From positions 434,001-498,000 of the forward strand of contig NZ_JACEZU010000002.1 in NCBI RefSeq assembly GCF_014042355.1: a stretch of DNA of 64,000 nt, written 5' to 3'. Of the stretch, positions 17,457-26,774 are shown in pieces. Source of the DNA: Rugamonas apoptosis. GTDB taxonomy: Bacteria > Pseudomonadota > Gammaproteobacteria > Burkholderiales > Burkholderiaceae_D. The number at the start of each line of letters is the position of its first letter. Within the stretch, counting starts at the first letter, position 1. Under the pieces are notes generated by a model. It was given only the letters and a program-made list of their open reading frames with translations, was not told the DNA's origin and did not search any database. The position numbers were made by a program, and so were the translations under genes.

Positions 17457-17545
17457 TTCCCGCCGCTGCTGTCGCCGGCGGGAATCCATGCCCAACCCGC
17501 CTTGCCATGAGGCGGGCTGGGCATGGAGCCCCGTCCACGGCGGGG
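17457..17545. repeat. REP-like triple hairpin between folD and prlC
   Basis: Three inverted repeats are packed in 89 bases: TTCCCGCCG/CGGCGGGAA (17457-17484), a 17-bp stem starting CCATGCCCA (17486-17526) with one mismatch and a 7-base loop, and CCCCG/CGGGG (17529-17545). The outer pair resemble each other in opposite orientation around the central palindrome. This is the arrangement of a REP doublet (BIME-like element), common between genes in this bacterial group. It may also terminate transcription of folD. Confidence 0.7.
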
Positions 17546-17575
17546 ACGACGCCGAACGACCAACTTGGAACCGAT

Positions 17576-19660
17576 ATGACGACCGACGCCCTCAATCCCC
17601 TGCTGGACTTTAGCGGCCTGCCGCGCTTCGATGCGATCAAACCCGAGCACGTCACACCCGCCATCGACTCGTTGCTGGAACGCAGCCGCGCCGTGGTGGC
17701 CCAACTGGAAGCGGACGCCGGCGCCGTGCGCTGGGACAGCTTCGTGGCGCCGCTGGAGAACGCCACCGAATTGCTGGGCCGCGCGTGGGGCATCGTCAGC
17801 CACCTGAACAACGTGGTCGACACGCCCGAACTGCGCGCCACCTACAACGAAAACCAGCCCAAGGTGACCGAGTTCTGGACCGCGCTGGCCCAGAACGAAG
17901 CGCTGTTCGGCAAATACAAGGCGCTGCGCGCCAGCGCCGAATTCGCCTCGCTGGCGCCGGCCCGCCAGCGCATCATCGATAACGCCGTGCGCGATTTCCG
18001 CATGGGCGGCGCCGAACTGCCGGCCGACCAGAAGGAACGTTTCGCCGCCATCCAGGAAGAACACGCGGCCGTATCCACCCGCTTCTCGGAAAACGTGCTC
18101 GACGCCACCAACGACTACAAGCTGCTGGTAACCGACGAGGCCGACCTGTCCGGCGTGCCGGACGACGTCAAGCAGGCCGCCCGCGCCGCCGCCGAAAAGG
18201 ATGGCAAGGCCGGCTACGCGTTCTCGCTGCACTTCCCATCCTACTTCCCGATCCTGCAATTCGCCGACAAACGCGAATTGCGCGAAACCGTGTACCGCGC
18301 CAACGCCACCAAGGCGTCCGCCGAGGGCAGCATGTTCAGCGAGCGCGACAAGTGGGACAACACGGCCAACATCGTCACCCTGCTCAAGCTGCGCGACGAG
18401 GAAGCCAGGCTGCTGGGCTACCGCAGCTTCGCGGAAGTGTCGCTGGTGCCGAAAATGGCGCAAAGCCCGGAACAGGTGATCGCCTTCCTGCAAGACCTGG
18501 CCAAGCGTGCCCGTCCGTTCGCAGAACAGGACCTGGCCGAACTGCGCCAGTTCGCCAAGGATGAGCTGGGCCTGAACGAACTGGCCGCCTGGGACTTGCC
18601 GTACGCGTCGGAAAAACTGCAGGAGCGCCGCTACGCGTTCTCGGCCCAGGAAGTGAAGCAGTACTTCCCCGAACATAAAGTGATCGATGGCCTGTTCCGC
18701 CTGGTGCAGAACCTGTTCACCGTCAGCATCCTGCCGGACACGGCCACCACCTGGCACCCGGACGTGCGCTTCTTCTGCATTGAGCGCCATGGCAAGCTGG
18801 TGGGCCAGTTCTACCTGGACCTGTATGCGCGCGCCGGCAAGAGCGGCGGCGCCTGGATGGACGACGCGCGCGGCCGCCGCATCGAAAGCGGCGGCGCCGT
18901 GCAGACGCCGGTGGCCTACCTGACCTGCAACTTCACGGCACCGGCCGTGGTGGACGGCAAGCCGCAGCCTTCGCTGTTCACGCACGATGAAGTGATCACG
19001 CTGTTCCATGAATTCGGCCACGGCCTGCACCACATGCTGACCCAGGTGGACGAGATCGGCGTGTCCGGCATTTCAGGCGTGGAGTGGGACGCGGTGGAAC
19101 TGCCGTCCCAGTTCATGGAAAACTTCTGCTGGGAATGGGAAGTGCTGGAACACATGACGGCCCATGCGCAGACGGGCGCGCCGCTGCCGCGCGCGCTGTA
19201 CGACAAGATGCTGGCCGCCAAGAACTTCCAGTCCGGCCTGCAGACGCTGCGCCAGGTGGAATTCTCGCTGCTCGACATGCACCTGCACTATGACTACGAT
19301 CCGAACGGCGCCCAGTCCGTGCAGCAGCTGATCGACGAGGTGCGGCGCCAGTTCGCCGTCATCATTCCGCCCGCCTTCAACCGCTTCCAGAATGCGTTCG
19401 GCCACATCTTCGCGGGCGGCTACGCGGCCGGCTACTACAGCTATAAGTGGGCCGAAGTATTGTCGGCCGACGCCTACGCCGCCTTCGAAGAAGCCAAGGC
19501 GCTGGGCGGCGCCGACCTGGCCTCGGAAACGGGCAAGCGCTTCCAGCAAGAGATCCTGGCCGTGGGCGGTTCGCGTCCGGCGCTGGAATCGTTCACGGCC
19601 TTCCGTGGCCGCGAGCCCAGCATCGACGCGCTGCTGCGCCACAGTGGCATGGCGGCCTGA
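17576..19660 (+). CDS. prlC: Oligopeptidase A, M3 family zinc metallopeptidase
   Basis: Cytosolic peptidase that degrades short peptides, including cleaved signal peptides. It has 694 residues and shows the zinc-binding motif FHEFGHGLHH at about residue 479, plus the downstream GVEWDAVELPSQFMENFCW stretch that supplies the third zinc ligand. The ATG at 17576 is used because the in-frame sequence upstream lies inside the REP-like hairpins and is not protein-like. It runs with folD, and the gene 27 bases downstream encodes a glutaredoxin-like protein. Confidence 0.95.
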   Translation: MTTDALNPLLDFSGLPRFDAIKPEHVTPAIDSLLERSRAVVAQLEADAGAVRWDSFVAPLENATELLGRAWGIVSHLNNVVDTPELRATYNENQPKVTEFWTALAQNEALFGKYKALRASAEFASLAPARQRIIDNAVRDFRMGGAELPADQKERFAAIQEEHAAVSTRFSENVLDATNDYKLLVTDEADLSGVPDDVKQAARAAAEKDGKAGYAFSLHFPSYFPILQFADKRELRETVYRANATKASAEGSMFSERDKWDNTANIVTLLKLRDEEARLLGYRSFAEVSLVPKMAQSPEQVIAFLQDLAKRARPFAEQDLAELRQFAKDELGLNELAAWDLPYASEKLQERRYAFSAQEVKQYFPEHKVIDGLFRLVQNLFTVSILPDTATTWHPDVRFFCIERHGKLVGQFYLDLYARAGKSGGAWMDDARGRRIESGGAVQTPVAYLTCNFTAPAVVDGKPQPSLFTHDEVITLFHEFGHGLHHMLTQVDEIGVSGISGVEWDAVELPSQFMENFCWEWEVLEHMTAHAQTGAPLPRALYDKMLAAKNFQSGLQTLRQVEFSLLDMHLHYDYDPNGAQSVQQLIDEVRRQFAVIIPPAFNRFQNAFGHIFAGGYAAGYYSYKWAEVLSADAYAAFEEAKALGGADLASETGKRFQQEILAVGGSRPALESFTAFRGREPSIDALLRHSGMAA

Positions 19661-19687
19661 CCGTTCAACCCGCATAAGGAGCGCATC

Positions 19688-20356
19688 ATGACACCCACAC
19701 CGGCCACGCCGTTGGCCTCTCGACTGGCCTGGCCGCTGGCCGGCGTGGTGGCCATGTCTTTGCTGCTCTCCGCCGGCCCGGCCGCCGCGCAAATGTACAA
19801 ATGGGTGGATGGCAGTGGCGTCACCCACTACAGCGACGCGCCACCGCCGCCCAGCGCCCCGCTCAACACCAGGGTGGAGATCAAATCGTTCACGTCCGGG
19901 CCGCAGGTGGAACTGCCGGCGCAACTGGCCACTGCGATGCGCTACCGTCCCGTCACCCTGTACAGCACCAGTCCGTGCGATATCTGCGACCAGGCCCGCG
20001 TCATGCTGCGGGCGCGCGGCATTCCCTACACGGAAAAAACCGTCAACACGGCGGAGGACCACGCGGCCCTGAAGCAAGCCGGCAGCAACGGCCAGTTGCC
20101 GCTGTTGCTGGTGGGCCGCACCAAACAGATAGGCTACGAACAGAACAGCTGGGATGTGCTGCTCAGCGATGCCGGCTATCCGATGGACAATCTGCTGCCG
20201 TCCGGCTACCGCCAGCCGGCCCCCGTGCCGGCCGCGCCGCCCCCCCAGTCCAGCGCCGGGGAACAGGCAGCCGTGGCGGCCAAGGCGGCGGCCGACGAGG
20301 CGGCAAGGCTGAAGAAATTGCCGCCGCTCAATGCAACACCTGATTTTCAGTTTTAG
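19688..20356 (+). CDS. Periplasmic DUF4124/glutaredoxin-domain protein
   Basis: A 222-residue exported protein: signal peptide to about residue 35 (GPAAAQ), then a DUF4124 segment (MYKWVDGSGVTHYSDAPPP), then a glutaredoxin-like domain from about 88 (VTLYSTSPCDICDQARVML, later GQLPLLLVG). The active-site pair is CDIC rather than the common CPYC. A Pro/Ala-rich tail ends the protein. A well-spaced AGGAG site supports the start. It may act on thiols in the periplasm. This domain pairing is frequent in betaproteobacteria but its role is not established. Confidence 0.82.
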   Translation: MTPTPATPLASRLAWPLAGVVAMSLLLSAGPAAAQMYKWVDGSGVTHYSDAPPPPSAPLNTRVEIKSFTSGPQVELPAQLATAMRYRPVTLYSTSPCDICDQARVMLRARGIPYTEKTVNTAEDHAALKQAGSNGQLPLLLVGRTKQIGYEQNSWDVLLSDAGYPMDNLLPSGYRQPAPVPAAPPPQSSAGEQAAVAAKAAADEAARLKKLPPLNATPDFQF

Positions 20357-20425
20357 CGTGGGGCCTATACAATCCCGTTTGCCATCCCGTCTTCCATTCC
20401 GTCCCGGCCCCCAGAGCACTTGAAT

Positions 20426-20851
20426 ATGACCCGCATCGACTTCCACACCAACGTTCCCGACAAGCTCGCCTACGCCTGCCGGCTGGTCCGCAAGGCTTAC
20501 ACGGCCGGCAACCGCATCGTGCTGATGACGGACGATGCGGCGCAGCTGGCGGAACTTGACGCCATGATGTGGACATTTTCGGCCACCGACTTCCTGCCGC
20601 ACGTGCCCGCCGGCGATGCGCTGGCGTCCGCCACCCCCATCATCCTGGCCGACAGCGACAGCGCCGAACTGCCCCACCACGACTTGCTGGTGAACCTGTC
20701 GCGCCGCGTTCCGGCCGGAGTGGACAGCTTCCGGCGCGTGATCGAAGTGGTGTCGTCCGATGAGGCCGACGCGGCCGCCGGCCGCCAGCGCTACGTGGCC
20801 TACAAGCAGCAACAACATCCCCTCACCCACTTTGTCGCCAACAAGTCATGA
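20426..20851 (+). CDS. holC: DNA polymerase III chi subunit
   Basis: Chi links the clamp loader to single-strand-binding protein. The 141-residue sequence starts TRIDFHTNVPDKLAYACRLV and contains NRIVLMTDDAAQLAELDAMM WTF (written here with a break) and the LLVNLSRRVP segment typical of HolC. Its stop overlaps the start of the next gene by four bases, so the two are translationally coupled. Confidence 0.93.
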   Translation: MTRIDFHTNVPDKLAYACRLVRKAYTAGNRIVLMTDDAAQLAELDAMMWTFSATDFLPHVPAGDALASATPIILADSDSAELPHHDLLVNLSRRVPAGVDSFRRVIEVVSSDEADAAAGRQRYVAYKQQQHPLTHFVANKS

Positions 20852-21228
20852 CTCCAGCCCAACCATTTGACGCCAGCATCCCCGTCCTGACCGAAGTGTT
20901 GCGCGACGATCCGGCCCCAGCCGCCAACGGCGCGGCCTTGCCGCACGCCGACCTGGGCGCCCAACTGGAAGCGCAGGCGCTGGCCGGCTGGAGCGAGCAG
21001 GAGTGGGACTTGCTGGAACGGCGCCTGTCCACCCGCATCCTGCAGCAACTGCAAACCCGGGTCGATTTCGTGCTGGAGCAACGCATCAAGGACAGCATGG
21101 CCGAAGTGCTGAGCCATGCGCTGCGCGACTTGACGGGCGAGATCCGCCACGGCCTGCAGGACACGATCGAGAAAATCGTGGCCCGCGCCGTGAGCCAGGA
21201 ATTAACCCACCTGCAAGCGCGCAAATAA
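20848..21228 (+). CDS. Conserved hypothetical coiled-coil protein downstream of holC
   Basis: A 126-residue acidic, helix-rich protein. Residues 1-35 are Ala/Pro-rich and probably disordered (FDASIPVLTEVLRDDP). From about 45 onward it is a continuous amphipathic helix (RRLSTRILQQLQTRVDFVLE, then LSHALRDLTGEIRHGLQDTI). It overlaps holC by four bases. The pairing with holC recurs in Burkholderiales as far as I recall, but I do not know a function. Confidence 0.7.
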   Translation: MTPAQPFDASIPVLTEVLRDDPAPAANGAALPHADLGAQLEAQALAGWSEQEWDLLERRLSTRILQQLQTRVDFVLEQRIKDSMAEVLSHALRDLTGEIRHGLQDTIEKIVARAVSQELTHLQARK

Positions 21229-21301
21229 GCGCACAAACAGACTGCCCCGCCCCCTCCGCGCCGCCCCGCTGGCGCGGTGCACCATGTGCTCCCGCACGAC
21301 G

Positions 21302-21393
21302 TTATCTGGCCAGGTTGCCGCACCAAATGAACAACCTTGGCAAATCACTCTTTGCTAACCAGATAATTTGTTGTACCTTCTGGCCTTGTACAA
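21302..21393 (+). promoter_or_regulatory. Structured leader/operator region upstream of livK
   Basis: Nested inverted repeats TTATCTGG (21302-21309) and CCAGATAA (21359-21366) enclose a weaker pair, CCAGGTTG and CAACCTTGG. A separate dyad, TTGTAC-N11-GTACAA (21371-21393), has the T-N11-A form of LysR-type binding sites. Regulation is inferred only. Confidence 0.35.
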
Positions 21394-21448
21394 ATTTCCG
21401 CCCAGCTTCACTGTGGCGCCGCCATGTTCTATCCATTGGAGAATGTTT

Positions 21449-22591
21449 ATGCTGCTCAAGACTAAGTTCATTCCACTCGCCATCGCCCTCGCATTCGCAG
21501 GCAGCGCCGGCGCGCAAGAAGTGGTCAAGATCGGCCACGTGGGCCCCGTGTCGGGCGCCTCCGCCCACTTGGGCAAGGACAACGAGAACGCGGCCAAGAT
21601 GGCGATCGACGACCTGAATGCCAAGGGCATGAAGATCAACGGCAAAGCCGTCAAATGGGTGCTGGTGCCGGAAGATGACGGCGCCGATCCGAAACAGGGC
21701 ACGGCCGTGGCGCAGAAACTGGTCGACGCCAAAGTCAATGGCGTGATCGGCCACCTGAACTCGGGCACCACCGTGCCTGCCTCCAAGATTTACTTCGACG
21801 CCGGCATCCCGCAGATCTCGCCGGCCGCCACCACGCCGCAGTACACCAGGCAGAACTTCAACACGGCCTTCCGCGTGGTCGCCAACGACAACAAGCTGGG
21901 CGGCACGCTGGGCGCCTACGCGGTGCAGAAACTGGGCGCCAAGAAGATCGCCATCATCGACGACCGCACGGCTTATGGCCAGGGTGTGGCCGAGGAATTC
22001 GTCAAAGGCGCCAAGAAAGCCCTGCCGGGTGTGCAAGTGGTCGGCAAGGAATTCACCAACGCCAACGCCACCGACTTCAACGCCATCCTGACCAGCATCA
22101 AGTCCAAGAATCCAGACCTGGTGTTCTTTGGCGGCATGGACTCGGTGGGCGGCCCCATGCTGCGCCAGATGAAGGCGCTGGGCATCAAGGCCAAGTTCAT
22201 GGCCGGCGACGGCGTGTGCACGGAAGCCCTGCCGCGCCTGGCTGGCGACGGCATCGGCGAAGGCCAGGTCACCTGCGCCGAAGCGGGCGGCGTGACGGCC
22301 GACCAGCAGAAAGGCATGGACGACTTCCGCGCCCGCTACAAGCAGAAGTTCAACATGGACGTGCAACTGTACGCGCCGTATGTGTATGACGCCGTGATGA
22401 CCATGGCCACCGCGATGGCGGACGCCAAGTCGGCCGAGCCGGCCAAGTACCTGCCGTACCTGGCCAAGGTCAAGTACCAGGGTGTGACGGGCCTGATCAC
22501 GTTCGACCCGAAAGGCGACATCAAGGACGGCGCGCTGACCCTGTTCACCTACAAGGACGGCAAGAAGACCAAGATGGAAGTGGTCAAATAA
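21449..22591 (+). CDS. Branched-chain amino acid ABC transporter substrate-binding protein
   Basis: A 380-residue periplasmic binding protein of the LivK/LivJ family. A signal peptide ends near residue 21 (SAGAQ), followed by VVKIGHVGPVSGASAHLGKD, the standard first strand and ligand loop. QISPAATTPQYT and ADFNAILTSIKSKN-like segments (here ATDFNAILTSIKSKNPDLVF) match the family. The ATG at 21449 has GGAGA at the right distance; the ATG six bases earlier does not. No livHMGF genes are beside it, so it is an orphan receptor that must share a transporter encoded elsewhere. The exact ligand is not certain. Confidence 0.92.
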   Translation: MLLKTKFIPLAIALAFAGSAGAQEVVKIGHVGPVSGASAHLGKDNENAAKMAIDDLNAKGMKINGKAVKWVLVPEDDGADPKQGTAVAQKLVDAKVNGVIGHLNSGTTVPASKIYFDAGIPQISPAATTPQYTRQNFNTAFRVVANDNKLGGTLGAYAVQKLGAKKIAIIDDRTAYGQGVAEEFVKGAKKALPGVQVVGKEFTNANATDFNAILTSIKSKNPDLVFFGGMDSVGGPMLRQMKALGIKAKFMAGDGVCTEALPRLAGDGIGEGQVTCAEAGGVTADQQKGMDDFRARYKQKFNMDVQLYAPYVYDAVMTMATAMADAKSAEPAKYLPYLAKVKYQGVTGLITFDPKGDIKDGALTLFTYKDGKKTKMEVVK

Positions 22592-22614
22592 GCGTCAAGT
22601 AAGCACCCACTCAC

Positions 22615-22635
22615 GGCCGGGCTACCAGCCCGGCC
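22615..22635. repeat. Perfect 9-bp hairpin after livK
   Basis: GGCCGGGCT and AGCCCGGCC flank a three-base loop 24 bases after the livK stop. No T-run follows on the plus strand. Possible mRNA 3' end structure. Confidence 0.4.
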
Positions 22636-22668
22636 TACCACCCCGCCACCGCCACCGTGCGGCGGGGC

Positions 22669-22697
22669 AAAAAAAAACGCGCCGTCAACGGCGCGTT
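22669..22697 (-). terminator. Terminator of the cytochrome c gene
   Basis: On the minus strand the stem AACGCGCCG / CGGCGCGTT with a four-base loop is followed by an uninterrupted T-run. It starts about 20 bases after the cytochrome stop codon. Confidence 0.85.
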
Positions 22698-22717
22698 CGT
22701 ATTTGGATCCGGGCAGA

Positions 22718-23035
22718 TTATTTCTGCGCCAGCACCCACTTCACCAGGGTGTGGGCTTCCGCCTCGGTCACCTGTGGATTGGCTGGCATGGGGATCGCGC
22801 CCCACGTGCCCGAACCGCCCTTCAAGACTTTCTGTACCAGTTTGGCTTCGGCATCCTTCTGGCCAGCGTATTTCGCCGCCACGTCCTTGTAGGCGGGGCC
22901 GACCAGCTTGCTGCTGACAGCGTGGCAAGCCAGGCAGTTTTTCGACTTGGCCAAATCCATACCGGCATCGGCCATCGCAGCTTGCGAAGCGAAAGCCGAC
23001 ACAACCATACCAACCATCATCAAAGTGCGTTTCAT
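22718..23035 (-). CDS. Class I cytochrome c
   Basis: A small periplasmic electron carrier, 105 residues with a signal peptide (cleavage after about 22, QAAMA). The haem-binding motif is CLACH (KSKNCLACHAVSSKLVGPAY) and the distal methionine is in GAIPMPANP, as in c551/c8-type cytochromes. The start at 23035 is chosen because GGAGATAACG precedes it. It converges on livK with terminators between them. The partner oxidase or reductase is not encoded nearby. Confidence 0.93.
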   Translation of the reverse strand: MKRTLMMVGMVVSAFASQAAMADAGMDLAKSKNCLACHAVSSKLVGPAYKDVAAKYAGQKDAEAKLVQKVLKGGSGTWGAIPMPANPQVTEAEAHTLVKWVLAQK

Positions 23036-23202
23036 CGTTATCTCCATAGTAAAACCAGCGGCAATTCTACCGTGTTTTGCGCTAGCGCACGGCAGCGAAC
23101 GAGAATACAACGCAGTCAAATCCACACCCGTTGACGCATGAATGAAAATTGCTCCCCGTTAAGCCCGTTTCTTTGTAAGATGGTGGAATACGAGGAGTCG
23201 CC

Positions 23203-23430
23203 ATGCCACTGATATTGCTGATCGTCGCCCTGGTCGGGCTGCGTTATTTCGAAGTCTGGCGTTTCGCCCAACTGTCATGGTGGTGGATCGTGGGCGTGAT
23301 GGTGTTCGCCTTCATCTGGTTCGAATTCCTGGAACCGATGCTGGGTCTGGACAAGCGCAAGGCGCACAACGTCGACGAGCAGCGCCGCAAGGACCGCGTC
23401 AAACAGAGCTTCGACAAAAAAAAGAAGTAA
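23203..23430 (+). CDS. Small Trp-rich membrane protein (TIGR04438 type)
   Basis: A 75-residue protein with two membrane segments (about 2-17 and 24-42) rich in tryptophan (FAQLSWWWIVGVMVFAFIWF), followed by a basic tail ending KKKK. It matches my recollection of the betaproteobacterial 'small Trp-rich protein' family. Its function is unknown. Confidence 0.7.
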   Translation: MPLILLIVALVGLRYFEVWRFAQLSWWWIVGVMVFAFIWFEFLEPMLGLDKRKAHNVDEQRRKDRVKQSFDKKKK

Positions 23431-23487
23431 GCTCCATCACTTACATACTGGCAACGAAATTATTCCTATTCGTTGCCTTAGATCAAC

Positions 23488-23515
23488 TTCAAAGGTAACC
23501 AGGTGGCTTTATAAT
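23488..23515 (+). promoter_or_regulatory. Promoter left in front of the chemoreceptor pseudogene
   Basis: TTCAAA and a perfect TATAAT are spaced by 16 bases, immediately upstream of the truncated receptor frame. It is a plausible relic of the original promoter. Confidence 0.45.
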
Positions 23516-23526
23516 GCCCGCCTGAA

Positions 23527-24758
23527 GTGCCACGCCCCACCAACTTGGCACTGAAGCATATGGGCGCCCTTGCATCACAGCTGGACATGAATAACGCCGT
23601 GGCCATGGCCTCGCCGGACGCGACCAAAGCCAATCTTGAGAACATCGACAAGAATGTGGAACAGGTCACCAAGGTATGGAACGCCTTCATGGGCTCCACG
23701 CTGACGGCGCGGGAAGCGGGAATCGCCAAGGCTTTCCAGGAGGCGCGCGCGCGCTACCTGGACGGCGTGGTCAAGCCCGCCATGGCGGCGATGCGGACCA
23801 ACAACCTGGAGACGCTGCGCGCCATCCTGGTCGAGAAGGACGCCGCCACCTATGCGGATGTGTGCAAGAACATCGTCGACCTGACCGACCTCCAGCTCAC
23901 CGTCGGGAAAGAGGAATACAACGCCGCCCAGGACCGCTATACCACCGTGCGCAGCGTGTCGCTCACGGCCATGATGCTGGGCCTGGCGCTCGCCGCCCTG
24001 TTCGGCTGGACCATCGTGCGCGGCATCACCCGTTCCCTGTCGATGGCCATGCACACCACGGACGCCGTCGCGGCCGGCGACCTGACCACCAAGATTGTAC
24101 TGGAAGGGAAAGATGAAACAACGCGCGCCAGGCCAATGTGCTGGCCCAGGCCGCCTCGGGCGTGGCGATCCAGGGCGGCCAGGTGGTGTCGCAAGTGGTC
24201 GACACCATGAAAGGCATCAGCGAGTCGAGCCGGCAGATTTCGGACATCATCAGCGTGATCGACGGCATCGCATTCCAGACCAACATCCTGGCGCTCAACG
24301 CGGCAGTGGAGGCGGCGCGCGCGGGCGAACAAGGCCGTGGCTTCGCCGTCGTCGCCACCGAGGTGCGCAACCTGGCCGGACGCAGCGCCGAAGCGGCCAA
24401 GGAAATCAAGGAATTGATCAATGCCAGCGTGGAGCGGGTCGAGCAAGGCACCAGCCTGGTCGATCAGGCCGGCAGCACCATGGAGGAAGTGGTCACCGCG
24501 ATCCAGCGGGTGACGGACATCATGGCCGAGATCAGTTCGGCCAGTGCCGAACAGAGCGCCGGCGTCACCCAGGTGGGCGAGGCCGTCACGCAAATGGATG
24601 AAAACACCCAGCAAAACGCGGCGCTGGTGGAGGAAATGGCGGCCGCCGCGTCGGCCTTGAACGGCCAGGCGGCGGAGCTGGTGCAAGCCGTGGCCGTGTT
24701 CCGGCTGCAGCCTGGCGCCGCCGCGCGGAGCCAGGCGCCGGTGCTTCTTAACGCTTGA
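23527..24758 (+). pseudogene. Methyl-accepting chemotaxis protein, disrupted by two deletions
   Basis: The first frame (23527 to about 24116) encodes part of a four-helix-bundle sensor (NVEQVTKVWNAFMGSTLTAR), the second membrane segment and HAMP ([19 protein letters not shown]). The first membrane segment is absent. The signalling domain then resumes in another frame from about 24118 with [17 protein letters not shown] and the tip [20 protein letters not shown], running to the stop at 24758. Comparison with the intact receptor at 2418-4280 shows that most of the region between HAMP and the methylation helices is gone and the frame is shifted. No functional receptor can be made. The 3' end overlaps the ilvD 3' end by 11 bases. 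Confidence 0.85.
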
Positions 24759-26610
24759 GCTGCGACAGGTCGCGCACCGCGCCGCGATCAGCGGAGGTGG
24801 TCAGCGCGGCGTAGGCTTGCAGCGCTTGCGACACATAACGGTCACGGTTGACCGGCTGCCATGCCTTGTCACCCTTGGCTTCCATGGCCGCGCGGCGCGC
24901 GGCCAGGTCGGCATCGCTGATGCGCAGGTTGATTTTGCGGGCCGGGATGTCGATGTCGATCATGTCGCCCTCTTCCACCAGGCCGATGGCGCCGCCTTCA
25001 GCCGCTTCCGGCGAAGCATGGCCGATCACCAGGCCCGACGAACCGCCCGAAAAACGGCCATCCGTGAACAGTGCGCACGCCTTGCCCAGGCCCTTGGACT
25101 TGATGTACGAGGTCGGGTACAGCATTTCCTGCATGCCGGGGCCGCCCTTCGGACCTTCGTAGCGGATGATGACGACGTCGCCTTCATGCACGGTGTCGCC
25201 CAGGATGGCTTCCACCGCCGCGTCCTGGCTTTCGAACACGCGCGCCTTGCCGCTGAATACCAGAATGCTTTCGTCCACGCCGGCCGTCTTCACGATGCAG
25301 CCGTTTTCCGCCAGGTTACCGTACAACACGGCCAGGCCGCCGTCCTGCGAGTAGGCGTGCGCCTTGTCGCGGATGCAGCCGGTGGCGCGGTCCGTGTCCA
25401 GCGTGGCGTAGCGTTCCGATTGCGAGAACGCGACCTGGGTCGGCACGCCACCCGGGGCGGCGCGGAACAGCTCCCGCACGGCCGGGTCGTCGCTGACCTT
25501 GATGTCGTTGCGGGCGATGGAGTCGCCCATGGTCGGCGCGTGGATGGTCGGCAGCGACGTGTCGAGCAGGCCGGCGCGCGCCAGTTCGCCCAGGATGGAG
25601 ACGATGCCGCCGGCGCGGTGCACGTCTTCGATATGGAATTTGTCCGTCATCGGCGCCACTTTGCACAGGCAAGGCACTTTGCGCGAAATGCGGTCGATGT
25701 CAGCCATGTCGAACGCCACGCCCGCTTCATGCGCGGCAGCCAGCAGGTGCAGCACGGTGTTGGTGGAGCCGCCCATGGAGACGTCCAGCGCCATCGCGTT
25801 TTCGAACGCGGCCTTGGTGGCGATCGAGCGTGGCAGCACGGAGGCGTCGTCCTGCTCGTAGTAGCGCTTGGCCAATTCGACGATCAAACGGCCGGCGCGC
25901 AGGAACAGTTGCTTGCGGTCGCCGTGGGTGGCGACGATGGTGCCGTTACCGGGCAGGGCCAGGCCCAGCGCCTCGGTCAGGCAGTTCATCGAGTTGGCGG
26001 TGAACATGCCGGAGCAGGAACCGCAGGTGGGGCAGGCGGAACGTTCGATCTCGGCCACGTCGGCGTCGCTGACGGTGCTGTCGCCGGCCTTGATCATGGC
26101 GTCCACCAGGTCCAGCTTGATGACTTTCTGCGCACCGTCCACCACTTTCAGTACCTTGCCCGCTTCCATCGGGCCGCCGGAGATGAACACCACCGGGATA
26201 TTCAACCGCATGGCGGCCATCAGCATGCCGGGGGTGATCTTGTCGCAGTTGGAGATGCACACCATGGCGTCGGCGCAGTGGGCGTTGACCATGTATTCGA
26301 CCGAGTCGGCGATCAGGTCGCGCGAGGGCAGCGAGTACAGCATGCCGCCGTGGCCCATGGCGATGCCGTCGTCCACGGCGATGGTGTTGAATTCCTTGGC
26401 CACGCCGCCGGCCGCTTCGATTTCGCGCGCCACCAGTTGGCCCAGGTCCTTCAGGTGCACGTGGCCGGGCACGAACTGCGTGAAGGAGTTCACCACGGCG
26501 ACGATCGGCTTGTCGAAATCGCCATCCTTCATGCCGGTGGCGCGCCACAGGGCGCGCGCGCCTGCCATGTTACGTCCGTGGGTGGTGGTGCGTGAGCGGT
26601 ATTGCGGCAT
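24748..26610 (-). CDS. ilvD: Dihydroxy-acid dehydratase
   Basis: Iron-sulfur enzyme of isoleucine, valine and pantothenate synthesis that dehydrates 2,3-dihydroxy acids to 2-keto acids. The 620-residue length is normal for the longer IlvD type. Signatures are [20 protein letters not shown] and [20 protein letters not shown], with cysteines for the cluster, and the C-terminal [28 protein letters not shown] precedes the chosen ATG. A LysR regulator diverges 164 bases upstream and may control it. Confidence 0.98.
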   Translation of the reverse strand: MPQYRSRTTTHGRNMAGARALWRATGMKDGDFDKPIVAVVNSFTQFVPGHVHLKDLGQLVAREIEAAGGVAKEFNTIAVDDGIAMGHGGMLYSLPSRDLIADSVEYMVNAHCADAMVCISNCDKITPGMLMAAMRLNIPVVFISGGPMEAGKVLKVVDGAQKVIKLDLVDAMIKAGDSTVSDADVAEIERSACPTCGSCSGMFTANSMNCLTEALGLALPGNGTIVATHGDRKQLFLRAGRLIVELAKRYYEQDDASVLPRSIATKAAFENAMALDVSMGGSTNTVLHLLAAAHEAGVAFDMADIDRISRKVPCLCKVAPMTDKFHIEDVHRAGGIVSILGELARAGLLDTSLPTIHAPTMGDSIARNDIKVSDDPAVRELFRAAPGGVPTQVAFSQSERYATLDTDRATGCIRDKAHAYSQDGGLAVLYGNLAENGCIVKTAGVDESILVFSGKARVFESQDAAVEAILGDTVHEGDVVIIRYEGPKGGPGMQEMLYPTSYIKSKGLGKACALFTDGRFSGGSSGLVIGHASPEAAEGGAIGLVEEGDMIDIDIPARKINLRISDADLAARRAAMEAKGDKAWQPVNRDRYVSQALQAYAALTTSADRGAVRDLSQLKR

Positions 26611-26774
26611 GATGGATCTCCTGAGTGAATTCAATTGCAGTTGCTAAGGGCTCTCTAAGCCCAGCGTAGTAACGTAGGGTGCCTTGCGCCGGGGGGCCTG
26701 TCAAATATATGATGCACCTGTCTGTGAGTCGAAAAACATATCGAACCGTCTAAAACACTTAGAAACGCATATCA

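Noticed and set aside
17453-17575. Earlier in-frame start for prlC
   Set aside because: The extra codons lie inside the REP-like hairpins and the family normally starts near the ATG at 17576.
24817-26595. Long plus-strand frame opposite ilvD
   Set aside because: Antisense shadow; ilvD has all family signatures on the minus strand.
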